Assembly: GCA_003151415.1 (NCBI GenBank)
Contig: PLXK01000267.1
Location: forward strand, 26,766-63,676
From: Bacteroidota bacterium
GTDB taxonomy: Bacteria > Bacteroidota > Bacteroidia > Palsa-965
Direction: 5' to 3'
DNA: 36,911 bases
Made by a program: the position numbers and the translations under genes. The notes under the pieces are model-generated. The model saw only the letters and a program-made list of their open reading frames with translations, was not told where the DNA came from and did not search any database. Positions 16,338 to 24,561 of the stretch are shown here, piece after piece; position 1 is the stretch's first letter, and every line of letters begins with the position of its first letter.

Positions 16338-16353
16338 AATGCGAAATCAGGGA

Positions 16354-17616
16354 TTAGAATCTCCGGCGTGCAGGATGTGCATTGCGCGAATTACCAGAAT
16401 TTCCGGAATTGTTTGAATTGCGGAAACCTCCGCGCTGACCTCCGCCACCACCGGGTTTAGGCCGGGCTACATTTTTAATGCCTACCGGAAATTTGTGTGT
16501 GGCAGCCACATCAATGTTTTTGGGCAGGAGTTTATTGATGTCTTTCAGGTTGTCGATCTCTTCAGATCCACAGAAAGACAAAGCAATTCCAGATTCACCG
16601 GCTCTTCCGGTACGACCAATTCGGTGAACATACGTTTCCGGAATTTCGGGCAGTTCGTAATTGATTACGTGCGTGAGTTTGTCAACGTCGATACCGCGTG
16701 AAGCGATGTCGGTGGCCACCAGAATCCGGATGGTCCGGTTTTTAAAGCCTGTGAGGGCTTTCTGACGTGCGTTTTGCGATTTGTTGCCATGAATGGCTTC
16801 AGCACTGATGCCTTTGCGGTTCAGTTCTTTTGCCACCTTATCTGCTCCGTGTTTGGTACGTGTAAAGACAAGGGCATGCTTAATGAGTTCCTTTTCGATG
16901 ACCATATGGAGCAAAGCATTCTTATCGCCTTTTTCCACATAGTAAACCGTTTGTTTTACAGCTTCAGCCGGAGCAGAAACAGCTGCAACCTGCACCTGAA
17001 GAGGATTTTTGAGCAGGCTGTCGGCCAGGCTCTTGATTTCGTTCGGTATGGTTGCAGAGAAAAACAAGGTCTGACGCTGTGCAGGAAGTTTGGGTATGAT
17101 GCGTTTGATATCGTGAATGAAGCCCATATCGAGCATTCTGTCGGCCTCATCGAGGACAAAAAATTCCACTTTATCCAGTTTCACAAATCCCTGATTCATG
17201 AGATCCAAAAGTCTGCCCGGAGTTGCAATGACAATATCCACACCTCTTCTCAGGGCCTGGGTTTGTTTGGATTGCGATACGCCTCCGAAGATAACGGTAT
17301 GGGTAAGGGTGAGCGCTTTGCCATAGTCACGAAAGCTCTCGTCGATCTGGATGGCCAGTTCACGTGTTGGTGCAAGTATAAGGGCTTTAATACCCGGTCT
17401 TTTTCCACTTTGCTCTTCTTTTTTGTGCAGCATCTGCAGAATGGGTACTGCAAAGGCAGCTGTTTTTCCTGTTCCTGTCTGTGCACAACCGAACAGATCT
17501 CTTCCCATCAATAAAAAGGGAATCGCTTTTTCCTGTATCGGACTTGGTGATGTATACCCTTTCTTTTTCAAGGCCTGGGCAATGGGGTCAATGATGTTTA
17601 ATTCTTCAAATGTCAT
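16354..17616 (-). CDS. DEAD-box ATP-dependent RNA helicase, RhlE-like
   Basis: 420 residues with all DEAD-box motifs in order: Q-motif (PSPIQEKAIP, 24-33), motif I AQTGTGKT (45-52), PTRELA (83-88), TPGR (132-135), DEAD (156-159), SAT (187-189) and HRIGRTGRAG in domain 2. The C-terminal tail (~390-420) is Gly/Asn/Arg-rich (GGGGGQRGGFRNSN) and should bind RNA loosely, as in RhlE and CsdA relatives. It unwinds structured RNA in ribosome assembly or mRNA turnover, often induced by cold. The gene is divergent from a cold-shock protein gene across a 612-bp space. A -7 box far upstream (17866-17873) would give a leader of about 240 nt, a feature of cold-induced messages. A strong terminator follows. 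Confidence 0.95.
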   Translation of the reverse strand: MTFEELNIIDPIAQALKKKGYTSPSPIQEKAIPFLLMGRDLFGCAQTGTGKTAAFAVPILQMLHKKEEQSGKRPGIKALILAPTRELAIQIDESFRDYGKALTLTHTVIFGGVSQSKQTQALRRGVDIVIATPGRLLDLMNQGFVKLDKVEFFVLDEADRMLDMGFIHDIKRIIPKLPAQRQTLFFSATIPNEIKSLADSLLKNPLQVQVAAVSAPAEAVKQTVYYVEKGDKNALLHMVIEKELIKHALVFTRTKHGADKVAKELNRKGISAEAIHGNKSQNARQKALTGFKNRTIRILVATDIASRGIDVDKLTHVINYELPEIPETYVHRIGRTGRAGESGIALSFCGSEEIDNLKDINKLLPKNIDVAATHKFPVGIKNVARPKPGGGGGQRGGFRNSNNSGNSGNSRNAHPARRRF

Positions 17617-17865
17617 AATTCGTTTTGTTGGTTAATATAAAATTGATTAATACTGGTCTGTCCTCCTGCCTATTTTAAACCTGACAGCATAAACTGCTCA
17701 GGGATAAAAAAGAATTCAAACAGATTGAAGGTTACAAACGATACTTTCCGGGGAGCATGCAAAAGCCCTGGAGGTTTCTATTGTTCAATAATGAAAGGAG
17801 ATGCAAACTAAACTGCGGAGCAGACGGAGGAGAAGAAATTCCTGATTACAAATCAATTCGAGACA

Positions 17866-17873
17866 CAAAGGTA
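17866..17873 (-). promoter_or_regulatory. -7 box (TACCTTTG) for DEAD-box helicase
   Basis: TACCTTTG on the minus strand fits TAnnTTTG. If used, transcription starts near 17859 and the helicase message has a leader of about 240 nt. No clear -33 element is seen. Confidence 0.4.
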
Positions 17874-18162
17874 CAAGAATTAACCGGATCTCCTAATAAT
17901 AGGCTGAATTAACTGGATATCACGGTCATTACAAAGGCAAAACAGGATATAAACAGAAGAATCTCCGGAAAATTACCTGCTCTTCAGTTTTTCAGAAGGG
18001 CTCAGAATTGAAATTGAAAATCCAGGAAGGGATTTTAAACAGTCATTTCAATGCGCTTCAGAATTAACATTTTAAGCGAAAAAAACAAAGCCATTTGCGC
18101 CTTGTCTTGTGCTGTCAAACCCAGATAAAAATCTTCATCGGCCAAGAAAAATCATATACTGC

Positions 18163-18195
18163 TTGTAAAACCTCCCGATAATTGGCTTATCTTTG
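18163..18195 (+). promoter_or_regulatory. Bacteroidetes-type promoter of csp
   Basis: TTG at 18163-18165 and TATCTTTG at 18188-18195 with 22 bp between them, close to the Bacteroidetes -33/-7 pattern. The predicted start near 18202 leaves a short AT-only leader of about 27 nt without a Shine-Dalgarno site. Confidence 0.6.
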
Positions 18196-18228
18196 CAGTC
18201 TAACAATTAATTTAAATAATTATTTAAC

Positions 18229-18420
18229 ATGAAAAATGGTACCGTAAAGTTTTTTAATGAAACCAAAGGATTTGGTTTCATTAAGTTGCACGATTCTGAT
18301 CAAGAATTTTTTGTTCACGTGTCTGGCTTAAAAGAAGAAATCCGTCAGAACGACGAAGTTGTTTTCGAAGTTCAGGAAGGCAAAAAAGGCTTAAATGCCG
18401 TTAACGTAAGATTGGCGTAA
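18229..18420 (+). CDS. Cold-shock domain protein (CspA family)
   Basis: 63-residue single cold-shock domain (OB fold). The RNA-binding motifs are intact: RNP1 KGFGFI (residues 13-18) and RNP2 FFVHVS (27-32). The start MKNGTVKFFNETKGFGF is typical. It binds single-stranded RNA and melts structure, aiding translation in the cold or in growth resumption. It has its own promoter and terminator, so it is monocistronic, and it is divergent from a DEAD-box helicase, a natural functional partner. Length is normal for the family (63-70 residues). Confidence 0.96.
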   Translation: MKNGTVKFFNETKGFGFIKLHDSDQEFFVHVSGLKEEIRQNDEVVFEVQEGKKGLNAVNVRLA

Positions 18421-18444
18421 TTATAATTCAGTTATAATTTACCT

Positions 18445-18485
18445 GGAAAGCCCTTTTGAGAAATCAAAGGGGCTTTTCCTTTTTC
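18445..18485 (+). terminator. Intrinsic terminator of csp
   Basis: An imperfect ~15-bp stem, GGAAAGCCCTTTTGA (18445-18459) with TCAAAGGGGCTTTTCC, with a loop of a few nucleotides, followed by CTTTTT. It begins 25 bp after the csp stop. Confidence 0.85.
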
Positions 18486-18626
18486 AGCCCTGCAGAAGAG
18501 ACTGGTTCCATTCGGTCCAGTTGACAATTGGCAAGTTTTCAGTTGGCAAAAAATTGAATGATTCAAATAGCAATATGTCGTTGATAAAAGAAAAGGTACA
18601 ATTGCAAACTGCCCAATTTTTGGAGG

Positions 18627-20915
18627 TCAGTGATTTGAAAAATACCTGAAATAGCTGCACTCCCCAATCACCTCCTTGTAATAACTGGTTTTTGAGAACT
18701 GATCTTTCAGCATTTGGTCATAGATATGATAGTCCTGCGCTCTTTTTTCATCGGCAGTTGCCTGAGGACCGCCATCATTGTGCTGGCATTTGGACGCCAT
18801 GTAGGCGCATTTTGCCTGAAACTCCGCATCGGATGATAATTTTCTGGCCTTGTCATAAAAATACAGCGCCACCGAACAGTCATAATATTGTTCGGTTGTA
18901 TCATAACCCGATCGCTGATAGGCGAGAGTCATCCAGCTATTGCCATAATAACTCATGTTGTAATATCCGTTAGCCGCATCAAAAGCGGCACTGGCCTGAT
19001 CAGGCCCTGGTTCATCCGACTGTTTTTCAAGATCAATCATCCTTTGAACAAAAGTCAGTTTTGAATAAGGATGCGCATGCGCTTCTGCGAAATCGCAGTC
19101 GTGGCAATCCCGGATGTGGATCTCGAACGGATCGCCGGGGAGTGGCAAAAGATTTCCATTTCCGGCCATTTGAAACTCATCTCTGGCTTCTGTAAGCCTG
19201 TGCTGACGAAGAAAGACGGTGCCCTGCAATTCGTGCAGTTGCCCAAGGGCGTATTTGAATCCAAGTACGAGCTGTTCTTCAAAGGGACTTTTCCCGGGCC
19301 TGGTTATCCAGTTAATGAGTTTAGCCAGCGGATGCGTTTCTGCCTTTGTGATGAGATCAATCCCCCTGGCACTTTGCGAATAACACATAAGCGCTTTGAT
19401 TGTGTCTCCCTGTTTGTCGTAACGTTGTGCCATACGCCAGAATAGATAAGACAGTCTGTCATCTTTGGGGTAGTTCTCCTTCATCCATTTTATTCCGGCC
19501 ATTTCCCTGGCTTCAAAATCGGCATCCAGGTGCTTGGCAAGCTCCACTTCCATCAGCAGCTCCATCCCCCTGGCTTGTTTGGCAATGGCTAAACCGGAAG
19601 GGGCGTCAGCAATTGCTGTGTTGAAATACTGATGGGCGGTGGTATAGTCCTTCATCATATACGACAAATGACCAGCCACATATTCCCAAAGATATTTTCT
19701 TTTCAGCTTTCCTTTAGTCAGACAATCCTGAACAAATGCCCGAAACGCTTTCGGGTCCCTGTCTCCCGGTTGTGGTTTATCTGAAGTAACTCCGGAATAA
19801 TCGTACATGTGTTTGGCAAAATAGCCGCTATTTTCCATTTCCGTAAGGGTGCGGACAAGCAGAATATCAATCAGCTCAGAGCCCGGTTCGAGTTTGAACA
19901 TCGTTTTCATGGCCGGTATCTCTAAACTTGTTCCGGAATAGGCATCAAGAAAATGAAGCACTGCTTTTTCGTGTGCATTTCTGCAAAACTGGTATCCGCC
20001 CAGTGAATCCGAGTATTTGGGTAAGGCCTCATTGGCGGAAATGCGCGGTTCACTGTTCCAGTAGGCAGGAGTTGAAAAGGCGAAATTTTTGTAATAAAAA
20101 TCAAAATCTTCATCATAATATTTATCAAACAGCATGGCAAAGCGGTAACGGGCCTCTTCAAATTGTCCAGCATGCTTCAAAGCTCCGGCCATGAGTGCCT
20201 GAAACCGTCTTGAAATGTAAGAGTCTGCGGGAACAGCAGATTCATACAAACTGCAAAGCTCCAGACATGTGGTGTAATCTCCCCGGTAATGCGCCATTCG
20301 TGCTGCCTGGAATGCATACCGGTTGCGGAGAAAAAGATTTTTCTGTGATTTTGCATACTGCTTCCCTTCATTGACCAGTTTCTCCATGGCCAGGGTATCT
20401 CTGACTGGCAAATTGCCCCATTCCCCGCCACCGGCATTTGCATGCGGTTCGCAACGTTTCGCGAAGATCAGGTAGTTGCAGCTTTCCAAATCTCCTTTCA
20501 GGATCAGGTATTTTGCGCCTGAGTTTCTCTGCATGGTATCGCTGAGGTGATTGGTTTGTTTCAAAACTGCTTTTTTAAGCTCTTCCAGATCAATCAGTCT
20601 TGATTTTGACATGAGGTAGTAAATGTCCTTTTCGCTGGGTCCCTTGGCCATATAGGCGACCCATTCCGCTTCGTTTCCAGAAAATGTTTTCGCAGTGCTT
20701 GAATCCAGCAATCCCTGATAATAAGGTTGGGAAGGATCGAAAAGAAAAGGCGACATCGGGGTCCTGCCGATGAGTTCCTGACTGAACAGTGAATAGCCGG
20801 CTATTTCATAGTCAAAATCGCCGGAGGCGCAGGCCTTTGCTATTCCCCAACAACAGAAAAATACGGACGCACTAATCGAAACGATTATACACGCTTTCAA
20901 AAACTTGTTTTTCAT
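18627..20915 (-). CDS. Large exported repeat protein (TPR-like), unknown function
   Basis: 762 residues from ATG 20915 (MKNKFLKAC); GTG 20921 is also in frame. The signal region IIVSISASVFFCCWGIAKA precedes CASGDFDYEIAGYSLFSQE; a similar Cys-Gly-Asp-Trp/Phe start followed by an Y-x-LFS/A-x-E motif recurs in a set of Bacteroidetes exported proteins I recall only as hypothetical. The rest is helical with TPR-like stretches (for example NRYAFQAARMAHYRGDYTTCLEL and WEYVAGHLSYMMKDYTTAHQYF). It overlaps the end of the upstream lipoprotein gene by 44 bp, so the two are one operon and probably coupled in translation. Likely located in the periplasm or at the cell surface. Function unknown. Confidence 0.8.
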   Translation of the reverse strand: MKNKFLKACIIVSISASVFFCCWGIAKACASGDFDYEIAGYSLFSQELIGRTPMSPFLFDPSQPYYQGLLDSSTAKTFSGNEAEWVAYMAKGPSEKDIYYLMSKSRLIDLEELKKAVLKQTNHLSDTMQRNSGAKYLILKGDLESCNYLIFAKRCEPHANAGGGEWGNLPVRDTLAMEKLVNEGKQYAKSQKNLFLRNRYAFQAARMAHYRGDYTTCLELCSLYESAVPADSYISRRFQALMAGALKHAGQFEEARYRFAMLFDKYYDEDFDFYYKNFAFSTPAYWNSEPRISANEALPKYSDSLGGYQFCRNAHEKAVLHFLDAYSGTSLEIPAMKTMFKLEPGSELIDILLVRTLTEMENSGYFAKHMYDYSGVTSDKPQPGDRDPKAFRAFVQDCLTKGKLKRKYLWEYVAGHLSYMMKDYTTAHQYFNTAIADAPSGLAIAKQARGMELLMEVELAKHLDADFEAREMAGIKWMKENYPKDDRLSYLFWRMAQRYDKQGDTIKALMCYSQSARGIDLITKAETHPLAKLINWITRPGKSPFEEQLVLGFKYALGQLHELQGTVFLRQHRLTEARDEFQMAGNGNLLPLPGDPFEIHIRDCHDCDFAEAHAHPYSKLTFVQRMIDLEKQSDEPGPDQASAAFDAANGYYNMSYYGNSWMTLAYQRSGYDTTEQYYDCSVALYFYDKARKLSSDAEFQAKCAYMASKCQHNDGGPQATADEKRAQDYHIYDQMLKDQFSKTSYYKEVIGECSYFRYFSNH

Positions 20916-21900
20916 AAGCACTGAATTGATTCTTTTTTAGATGAAAGATGGCTACATGACCTGGACGATGGGCAAGACAAGCCTGAATCTGCCGGGCTGC
21001 CTGATCACACAAATTCACATCGACTCGTTCCAGCCTGAGTGTTTGGCCTTCGAAAAGATCGGTATTTCCCAGCTTTGTTTTCAATTTCACGCGAAATTGA
21101 TTTTTGCCGATGCGTTCAAATTCATTTGCCGAAGCCAGTTCGGTTTCACTTACATCGTTGACGAGCCGAACGACATGGTTGTTTTGAATCACTACCATCC
21201 AGGAAAAACAAGGCAATGCAAGATCCAGAGGCAGAGGATAGGACGATAGATGAGAGAGATAAGCCGAAGCCGTTCGTTGATCATAAATCGAATTTGCCGT
21301 GTTGGCGTCATCGAGTTTACCCATGTTGTAAAACATAAGCATTCCTTTATCCACCGGTGGGACGCCGGTTCGCTGAAAATATTTGACCTGATGCAACCGG
21401 ATTGTCGCTGAAAGCAAGATCTTGTCTTTCTTGAATTCCGACCTGAGTGTTTCAAGCAAACTGAAGTATTTATCCCGGCCGGTTTCAGTCCAGTCGCAAT
21501 CCAGCTGAACCTCTTTGAGGTGCTGACCGGACAAAGAATGTTCAATCGCTTTAATCCGATTGACGATTCGCAGACCCAAGATTGGCATGGCAGAATCTGC
21601 ATTTTGAAGAATAGATCTGTTGGTGATAAACACCACAGGAACCAGTTCCAGAAGACTATCCACCTGCGTCACAAAGCGGATATCTTCGATGGGCCTGGTC
21701 TGTTTTTTCTGCACATCCAGATCCACATCAAAAAACCGGATGTACAAACGATGAACCCCCATATGCATGAGTTCCTGTTGTTCTTCTTTGTTCAGATTAA
21801 ACACCGTGCGCCAAAAATAAAACGAGCGCCCGGTTTTAAAGTCCGGCGATTCACATCCTGCAAAAAAAAGAAAAACCAGGAATAAAGCCGACCACTTCAT
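20872..21900 (-). CDS. Predicted lipoprotein, DUF3142-like TIM-barrel
   Basis: 342 residues. Lipoprotein signal LFLVFLFFAGC with acylated Cys at ~16. The body fits DUF3142-type proteins, thought to be related to glycoside hydrolases: an early HRLYIRFFDVD strand, VQLDCDWTETGRDKYFSLL, then LSATIRLHQVKYF and KGMLMFYNMGKLDD, each at the right spacing for barrel strands carrying acidic residues. The assignment is from pattern memory, so it is moderate. The C-terminal ~80 residues (after LPLDLALPCFSWMVV) look like a separate beta domain. It ends inside the start of the large repeat protein gene (44-bp overlap), suggesting the two products act together at the envelope. Confidence 0.75.
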   Translation of the reverse strand: MKWSALFLVFLFFAGCESPDFKTGRSFYFWRTVFNLNKEEQQELMHMGVHRLYIRFFDVDLDVQKKQTRPIEDIRFVTQVDSLLELVPVVFITNRSILQNADSAMPILGLRIVNRIKAIEHSLSGQHLKEVQLDCDWTETGRDKYFSLLETLRSEFKKDKILLSATIRLHQVKYFQRTGVPPVDKGMLMFYNMGKLDDANTANSIYDQRTASAYLSHLSSYPLPLDLALPCFSWMVVIQNNHVVRLVNDVSETELASANEFERIGKNQFRVKLKTKLGNTDLFEGQTLRLERVDVNLCDQAARQIQACLAHRPGHVAIFHLKKNQFSAYEKQVFESVYNRFD

Positions 21901-22295
21901 GTGGATATAATTTGTTTAAAGCGATCGCATGGAATCCTCATGACATTCATGACCATTTGTGATTATTGAAACGGGAGCATTTGATGGGCCTAAATTGCCA
22001 AAATTGATTGACAATTTGTCATTCTCTCTCTTCAAATATGAGATTGGTATATTAATTGCCCTTTCCGGTTGATTTAACGCAGTTTCAGGGATGATAAATG
22101 TGGGCATAGAGGATCTTGAACGATACAAATACACTGATTCCCAACGAGTTTTATCAAATTGACCACAAATCAGAAGAAGAGGGGTAAGAATCGGCTTCAG
22201 AGAAGTTCTGAAGGTCCAAAAGAGTCAGTAATTTCGTATCTTTGGCCTCCTTTTAAAAGTAAAGCAATTTCAAAACCAGACATAATTTTATCACG
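21901..22295. other. 395-bp intergenic region upstream of tig
   Basis: Divergent promoter region between the DUF3142-like gene and tig. It contains the tig -7 box (22237-22244). A minus-strand open frame of ~63 codons at 21916-22107 has no recognisable features and I do not call it a gene. Confidence 0.5.
22237..22244 (+). promoter_or_regulatory. -7 box (TATCTTTG) for tig
   Basis: TATCTTTG fits the Bacteroidetes -7 consensus and lies 52 bp upstream of the tig ATG, a normal distance. No obvious TTG at -33. Confidence 0.5.
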
Positions 22296-23639
22296 ATGAA
22301 TATTACCAAAGAAAATATCGATGCCCTTACCGCCGTTATCAAGATAAAAGTCGGCCCTGAAGACTATCTTTCAAACGTAGAAAAAACGCTCAGGGACCAT
22401 CAGAAAAAAGCCAGCATGCCCGGTTTCAGACCTGGAAAGGTTCCTGCCGGAATGATCCGCAAGATGTATGGCAAATCGGCCCTTGCAGATGAACTGAACC
22501 GTTTGCTTGGAGACAGTCTTTACAATTACATCCGTGAGGAGAAACTGGATATCCTGGGAAATCCATTGCCCAAAGCAGACAACAATCCTGAAATAGAACT
22601 GGATGGCAAAAAGGAATTTGAATTTGTCTATGATCTCGCTCTTCAGCCTGATTTCAAGGTCGATTTTTCGGCAGATGAGAAACATACCCGTTTTGTTGTA
22701 AAAATCGACGATACCTTACTCGATAAATATTCAAATGACATTGCCCGCCGGTATGGACAGATTGCTTCTGTCGAAACAACCGGGGAGCATGATTTGGTTT
22801 ATGGTGATTTTGTTGAACTTGATGCAAACGGCGAAATTCTCGCAGGCGGCATTTTCAAATCGTCCACTTTGTATCTCGAAAAACTTAACGAAACGCGTAA
22901 AGCCAAACTTCTGGGACTGAAAGCCGACGACAAAGTTGTACTTGAACCTTCAGAAATTGCGGAGACTCCGGCAGAACTGGGTCAGAAACTGGGCCTTAGT
23001 CCCGAAGAAGCTTCCTCCCTGGTATCTAAATTCCGTTTCACAGTAAAATCAGTCAACCGTCTGGCACCTGCCGAACTCAATCAGGAACTCTTTGACAAGA
23101 TGTATGGCCCCGGGGTTGTCAACAGCATTGAAGAATTCCGCGCCAAGCTTACGGAAGAATTGAAAAGCATGTTCCGCAATGACAGCGAGAACAAGTTGAA
23201 AAATGACATTGTCAAATCCATCATTCAAAAAACACATTTCACCCTGCCCGATGATTTCCTCAAACGCTGGATGCTGGCGGTGAGCAAAAACCCTGCTACT
23301 CCCGAGCAGATCAACCAGGAATATGATCAATACCGTGAGGCACTTCGCTGGCAGCTGATTGAAAACAAAATTTACAAGGAGAACAACATTGTTGTTACCA
23401 ATGATGAGGCCATTGATTATGTAAAAGGCCTGGTCAAGGCAAATTACGAGAAAACAGGTCATTCAGAGGTGAACGATGAAGAGCTGGCTATGACTGCAAA
23501 CCGTGTTCTTGAAAAAGAAGAAGAAGCAAAACGCGTTTTCGACAGTTTATACCACGAAAAGATGATGAGTCTTTTCCAAACCAAACTGAAGATTGAAGAA
23601 AAAGAAGTTGGATATGAAGAATTTTCAGAAATCAACTGA
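22296..23639 (+). CDS. tig: Trigger factor (ribosome-associated chaperone)
   Basis: 447 residues, the usual length. The N-terminal ribosome-binding domain carries the signature loop GFRPGKVP (~44-51), followed by an FKBP-like peptidyl-prolyl isomerase region (~150-240) and a long helical C-terminal substrate-cradling domain. Trigger factor binds near the ribosomal exit tunnel (L23) and shields nascent chains. The gene is followed by clpP and clpX on the same strand, the common bacterial order linking folding to proteolysis; gaps of 193 and 57 bp suggest clpP may have an additional promoter. The sequence diverges from the E. coli protein in the isomerase region, as is normal in Bacteroidetes. 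Confidence 0.95.
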   Translation: MNITKENIDALTAVIKIKVGPEDYLSNVEKTLRDHQKKASMPGFRPGKVPAGMIRKMYGKSALADELNRLLGDSLYNYIREEKLDILGNPLPKADNNPEIELDGKKEFEFVYDLALQPDFKVDFSADEKHTRFVVKIDDTLLDKYSNDIARRYGQIASVETTGEHDLVYGDFVELDANGEILAGGIFKSSTLYLEKLNETRKAKLLGLKADDKVVLEPSEIAETPAELGQKLGLSPEEASSLVSKFRFTVKSVNRLAPAELNQELFDKMYGPGVVNSIEEFRAKLTEELKSMFRNDSENKLKNDIVKSIIQKTHFTLPDDFLKRWMLAVSKNPATPEQINQEYDQYREALRWQLIENKIYKENNIVVTNDEAIDYVKGLVKANYEKTGHSEVNDEELAMTANRVLEKEEEAKRVFDSLYHEKMMSLFQTKLKIEEKEVGYEEFSEIN

Positions 23640-23832
23640 GCAGAATCCATTGACCAATTGCATCCATAAATAAACAACCGGTTTGCATTTCGTGAGGAGA
23701 TTTTCAAAATGGAATAAGAGTCCGAATAAAATCAAGCAGATAAGAAACTGTATTTCCCTGATTGGAAAGCAGGATTAAAGCGAAAATTCTCAAGTAAATA
23801 TAAAACAGTTTCTAAACCATAAACCCAAATTT

Positions 23833-24504
23833 ATGTTCCCATCAGACGAATTCAAAAAATATGCCACCAAACACAGAGGCATTAACAGCATAACATATGA
23901 CAAGTATGTGTCTTCACTCACTCCGTATATCATTGAAGAGCGTCAGTTGAATGTGGCACAGATGGATGTATTCTCCCGTCTGATGATGGACAGGATCATT
24001 TTTCTGGGAACCGGCATCAACGATCAGGTGGCAAATATAATCCAGGCACAGCTTCTTTTCCTTGAATCGGTTGATGCAAAGAAAGACATCCAGATTTACC
24101 TGAACTCCCCTGGAGGATCGGTATACGCCGGTTTGGGTATTTATGACACCATGCAATACATCAATCCTGATGTGGCAACAATTTGCACGGGTATGGCAGC
24201 CTCCATGGGGGCAGTTTTGATGTGCGCCGGAACCAAAGGAAAACGTTCAAGCCTTCGTCACTCCCGGGTCATGATTCACCAGCCACTGGGCGGAGCAGAA
24301 GGTCAGGCTTCTGACATCGAAATCACTGCCCGTGAAATCATCAAGCTGAAAAAAGAGCTGTATGACATCATTGCCAAGCATTCGAATCAGACGTATGAAA
24401 AAGTGTATGCCGACAGCGACCGCGACTATTGGATGACCGCGGAAGAAGCAAAGGCGTATGGTATGATTGACGAAATTCTTGACAGAAACAACAGCAAAAA
24501 ATAA
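23833..24504 (+). CDS. clpP: ATP-dependent Clp protease proteolytic subunit
   Basis: 223-residue serine peptidase that forms the tetradecameric ClpP barrel. The catalytic triad is visible: Ser124 in GMAASMGA, His149 in MIHQPLGG and Asp198 in SDRDYWM. An N-terminal extension of about 20 residues before the core may be a propeptide cleaved on assembly. It degrades unfolded proteins fed by ClpX. It sits between tig and clpX; the clpX ATG is 57 bp downstream behind a strong RNA hairpin. The start ATG lies after an AT-rich leader without a clear Shine-Dalgarno site, in keeping with the phylum. Confidence 0.97.
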   Translation: MFPSDEFKKYATKHRGINSITYDKYVSSLTPYIIEERQLNVAQMDVFSRLMMDRIIFLGTGINDQVANIIQAQLLFLESVDAKKDIQIYLNSPGGSVYAGLGIYDTMQYINPDVATICTGMAASMGAVLMCAGTKGKRSSLRHSRVMIHQPLGGAEGQASDIEITAREIIKLKKELYDIIAKHSNQTYEKVYADSDRDYWMTAEEAKAYGMIDEILDRNNSKK

Positions 24505-24524
24505 TCACTCTTCATCTAAATAAC

Positions 24525-24549
24525 GCAGGCCCCTTTAAAAAGGGCCTGC
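24525..24549 (+). other. Intercistronic hairpin between clpP and clpX
   Basis: GCAGGCCC (24525-24532) pairs perfectly with GGGCCTGC (24542-24549), with a 9-nt AT-rich loop whose ends can also pair. It lies between the clpP stop and the clpX ribosome-binding site (AAAGGGAG near 24552). It has no U-tract, so it is not a terminator for the plus-strand transcript; it may protect the clpP message or set the clpX level. Confidence 0.55.
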
Positions 24550-24561
24550 AAAAAGGGAGCC

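Larger units (their letters stand above)
17617..18228. other. 612-bp intergenic region between rhlE-like and csp genes
   Basis: No convincing gene on either strand. It holds a minus-strand -7 box for the helicase (17866-17873), the csp promoter (18163-18195) and otherwise AT-rich sequence. The half nearest the helicase is probably transcribed as its long 5' leader. No riboswitch class is recognisable, but a structured thermosensing leader is possible. Confidence 0.55.

Noticed and set aside
89-20915. CRISPR-like arrays or phage structural genes in the accessory regions
   Set aside because: No regularly spaced identical repeats of 25-40 bp with unique spacers, and no capsid, tail or terminase motifs were seen anywhere in the window.
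21916-22107. Minus-strand open frame of ~63 codons upstream of tig
   Set aside because: No recognisable domain, no ribosome-binding site or promoter of its own, and it lies in an expected divergent promoter region.
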